7,117 bases of DNA. Source: Chloroflexota bacterium. Lineage in GTDB: Bacteria > Chloroflexota > Anaerolineae > Anaerolineales > Anaerolineaceae. The DNA lies in NCBI GenBank assembly GCA_011053085.1, contig DSBE01000224.1:1-7117 (forward strand), written 5' to 3'. Made by a program: the position numbers and the translations under genes. The notes under the pieces were generated by a model, which saw only the letters and a list, made by a program, of their open reading frames with translations, did no database searches and was not told the DNA's origin. Each line of letters begins with the position of its first letter. Within the stretch, counting starts at the first letter, position 1. This document shows, in pieces, positions 5,932-7,117 of the stretch.

Positions 5932-7117
5932 TTATTCAGACATCGGTTCTTTTTCGGCCAATCTGGCCCATGCATTGAATTTCTGCTCAAGCTGTTTTTG
6001 CAGGCTGCCGTAGCGCATGGTCAATTGACGCAGTTCATCTGGCTTTTGCGGCGGGTTGGCCAGAATTTCCTCCAGCGATTGCAGCGCTGCTTCCAACGAA
6101 GCGATCTCGACTTCCAATTGATATTGTTGCTTTTTACGTTCGCGTTCCTCACTTGAGACTGCGCGCTGTCCGTAAGTTTTTTGAGTGGTCTGCTCCGCAG
6201 CTTTGTTCTTTTCAGCCTCAAGCGCACTTTGCGCACTCAACCAGCTTTTGTACTCGCTGTAAGAACCCTCATACACCAGCAACGATTGTGCTTCCGGCTT
6301 GACCTCCCACACCTGTGACGCCAGCGCATCCACCAGATAACGGTCATGTGTCACCAGCAAAATGGTGCCGTTGAAATCAGACAACACATGCTGCAATATC
6401 TCTTGCGAGGGCAGGTCAAGATGGTTGGTAGGTTCATCCAGCAGCAGCAGATTGGCATTCGATAACGCCAATACTGCCAGCGCCAGCCGTCCGCGTTCGC
6501 CGCCTGATAGCGTTTCAACTGTGCGAAATACATCATCTTCCGTGAAAAGATAGCGCGCCAGGTAATTGCGGATATCGGCCGGCAGCAGCCCCGGCCGCGC
6601 CCGTTCAATTTCTTCCATCAGCGAATTTTCAGCGATCAAGCCTTCGTGCGCCTGTGCAAAATAACCGACCCGCAGGCTTGCGCCCATCTGCACCTTTCCG
6701 CTTAACGGAGGAAGGTGTTCCAGAATAGTCTTGAGAAAGGTGGATTTTCCGGCACCATTTGGCCCGATCAACGCCACACATTCGCCTCGTTTCACTACCA
6801 GATCAGGCACGGTGAAGAGCACTTTGCCATCATCATGATAGCCGATTGACAGTTCATACGTGCGCAGCACCAGATCGCCGGAACGCATGGCAGGTTCCAA
6901 CCGGATATGCAGTTTGCTGCGGCTGCGATCAATAGGCCTGGCAATTTTGGATTCCTTGAGAAGCCGTTCCAAACGCCGGCGGCGCCCTTTTGCCTGGTTG
7001 GTCTTCTGTCCTTCGATGTTGCGAGCAATGTAGTCTTGTTCTTTGGCGATATATTGCTGCTGGGCTTCATATTCTTTCAGGCGGCGCAAATAACGCTCTT
7101 CGCGCTGCATCAGGTAA
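5932..7117 (-). CDS. ABC-F family ATPase (ribosome-associated), N-terminal part outside the window
   Basis: Soluble ABC-F protein; family members bind the ribosome E site and modulate translation, and some protect against antibiotics. The frame is open to the right edge (codons for Tyr-Leu precede the Met at 7110), so that Met is not the true start and the first ATPase domain lies off the window. Counting from that Met, the charged interdomain linker runs to about residue 70, with EQDYIARNIEGQKTNQAKGR at 24-43. ATPase domain 2 carries Walker A GPNGAGKS at 116-123, signature LSGGERGRLAL at 201-211, Walker B LLLLDEPTNHLD at 221-232 and switch His255 (VTHDRYLVD). The C-terminal tail at about 318-385 is charged and helical with coiled-coil heptads, as in Uup/YdiF-type members. 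All catalytic residues of domain 2 are intact. An antibiotic-resistance role cannot be judged without the full linker and domain 1. It is the first of three co-directional genes. Confidence 0.93.
   Translation of the reverse strand, partial: YLMQREERYLRRLKEYEAQQQYIAKEQDYIARNIEGQKTNQAKGRRRRLERLLKESKIARPIDRSRSKLHIRLEPAMRSGDLVLRTYELSIGYHDDGKVLFTVPDLVVKRGECVALIGPNGAGKSTFLKTILEHLPPLSGKVQMGASLRVGYFAQAHEGLIAENSLMEEIERARPGLLPADIRNYLARYLFTEDDVFRTVETLSGGERGRLALAVLALSNANLLLLDEPTNHLDLPSQEILQHVLSDFNGTILLVTHDRYLVDALASQVWEVKPEAQSLLVYEGSYSEYKSWLSAQSALEAEKNKAAEQTTQKTYGQRAVSSEERERKKQQYQLEVEIASLEAALQSLEEILANPPQKPDELRQLTMRYGSLQKQLEQKFNAWARLAEKEPMSE

Overview
This window looks like ordinary bacterial chromosome, roughly balanced in G+C and almost fully coding. 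It holds two transport loci that converge on each other. The style (a BMP-family lipoprotein with an Ala-rich lipobox followed by a Gly-rich linker, a UroD-like methyltransferase paralogue, an ABC-F ATPase) would suit an anaerobic Chloroflexota/Anaerolineae-type bacterium. That is a low-confidence guess: there is no rRNA or other phylogenetic marker here.

Plus strand, 1-3597: three genes of a BMP-type (nucleoside/purine-like) ABC importer. The 3' part of a membrane permease (from the left edge to 856) is followed after 113 bp by a substrate-binding lipoprotein (970-1962), then after 75 bp by a double-domain ATPase (2038-3597). The 113 bp gap holds a perfect TATAAT and a strong ribosome binding site. 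The 75 bp gap holds a perfect 14-bp hairpin with an AAAA loop, which may let the binding protein be made in excess of the ATPase. The order permease - binding protein - ATPase differs from the binding protein - ATPase - permease - permease order usual for this family. A first permease is expected just left of the window.

Minus strand, 7117-3617: three tightly packed co-directional genes. They are the C-terminal two thirds of an ABC-F ribosome-associated ATPase (5932-7117, running off the right edge), a uroporphyrinogen-decarboxylase-superfamily protein that is not HemE (4835-5905), and a 12-TM major facilitator transporter (3617-4816). Gaps of 26 and 18 bp suggest one transcript. The UroD-like protein and the MFS carrier may form an uptake-and-processing pair (for example import of a methylated compound and methyl transfer), but the substrate cannot be read from the sequence.

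The two loci meet tail to tail with only 19 bp between stop codons and no visible terminator. I see no RNA genes, mobile elements, CRISPR arrays, phage genes or large repeats, and no convincing new system. The points most worth a second look are the UroD-like protein with an altered metal site, the binding protein with altered nucleoside-contact positions, the permuted importer order and the intercistronic hairpin. No stretch longer than 300 bp lacks a gene.
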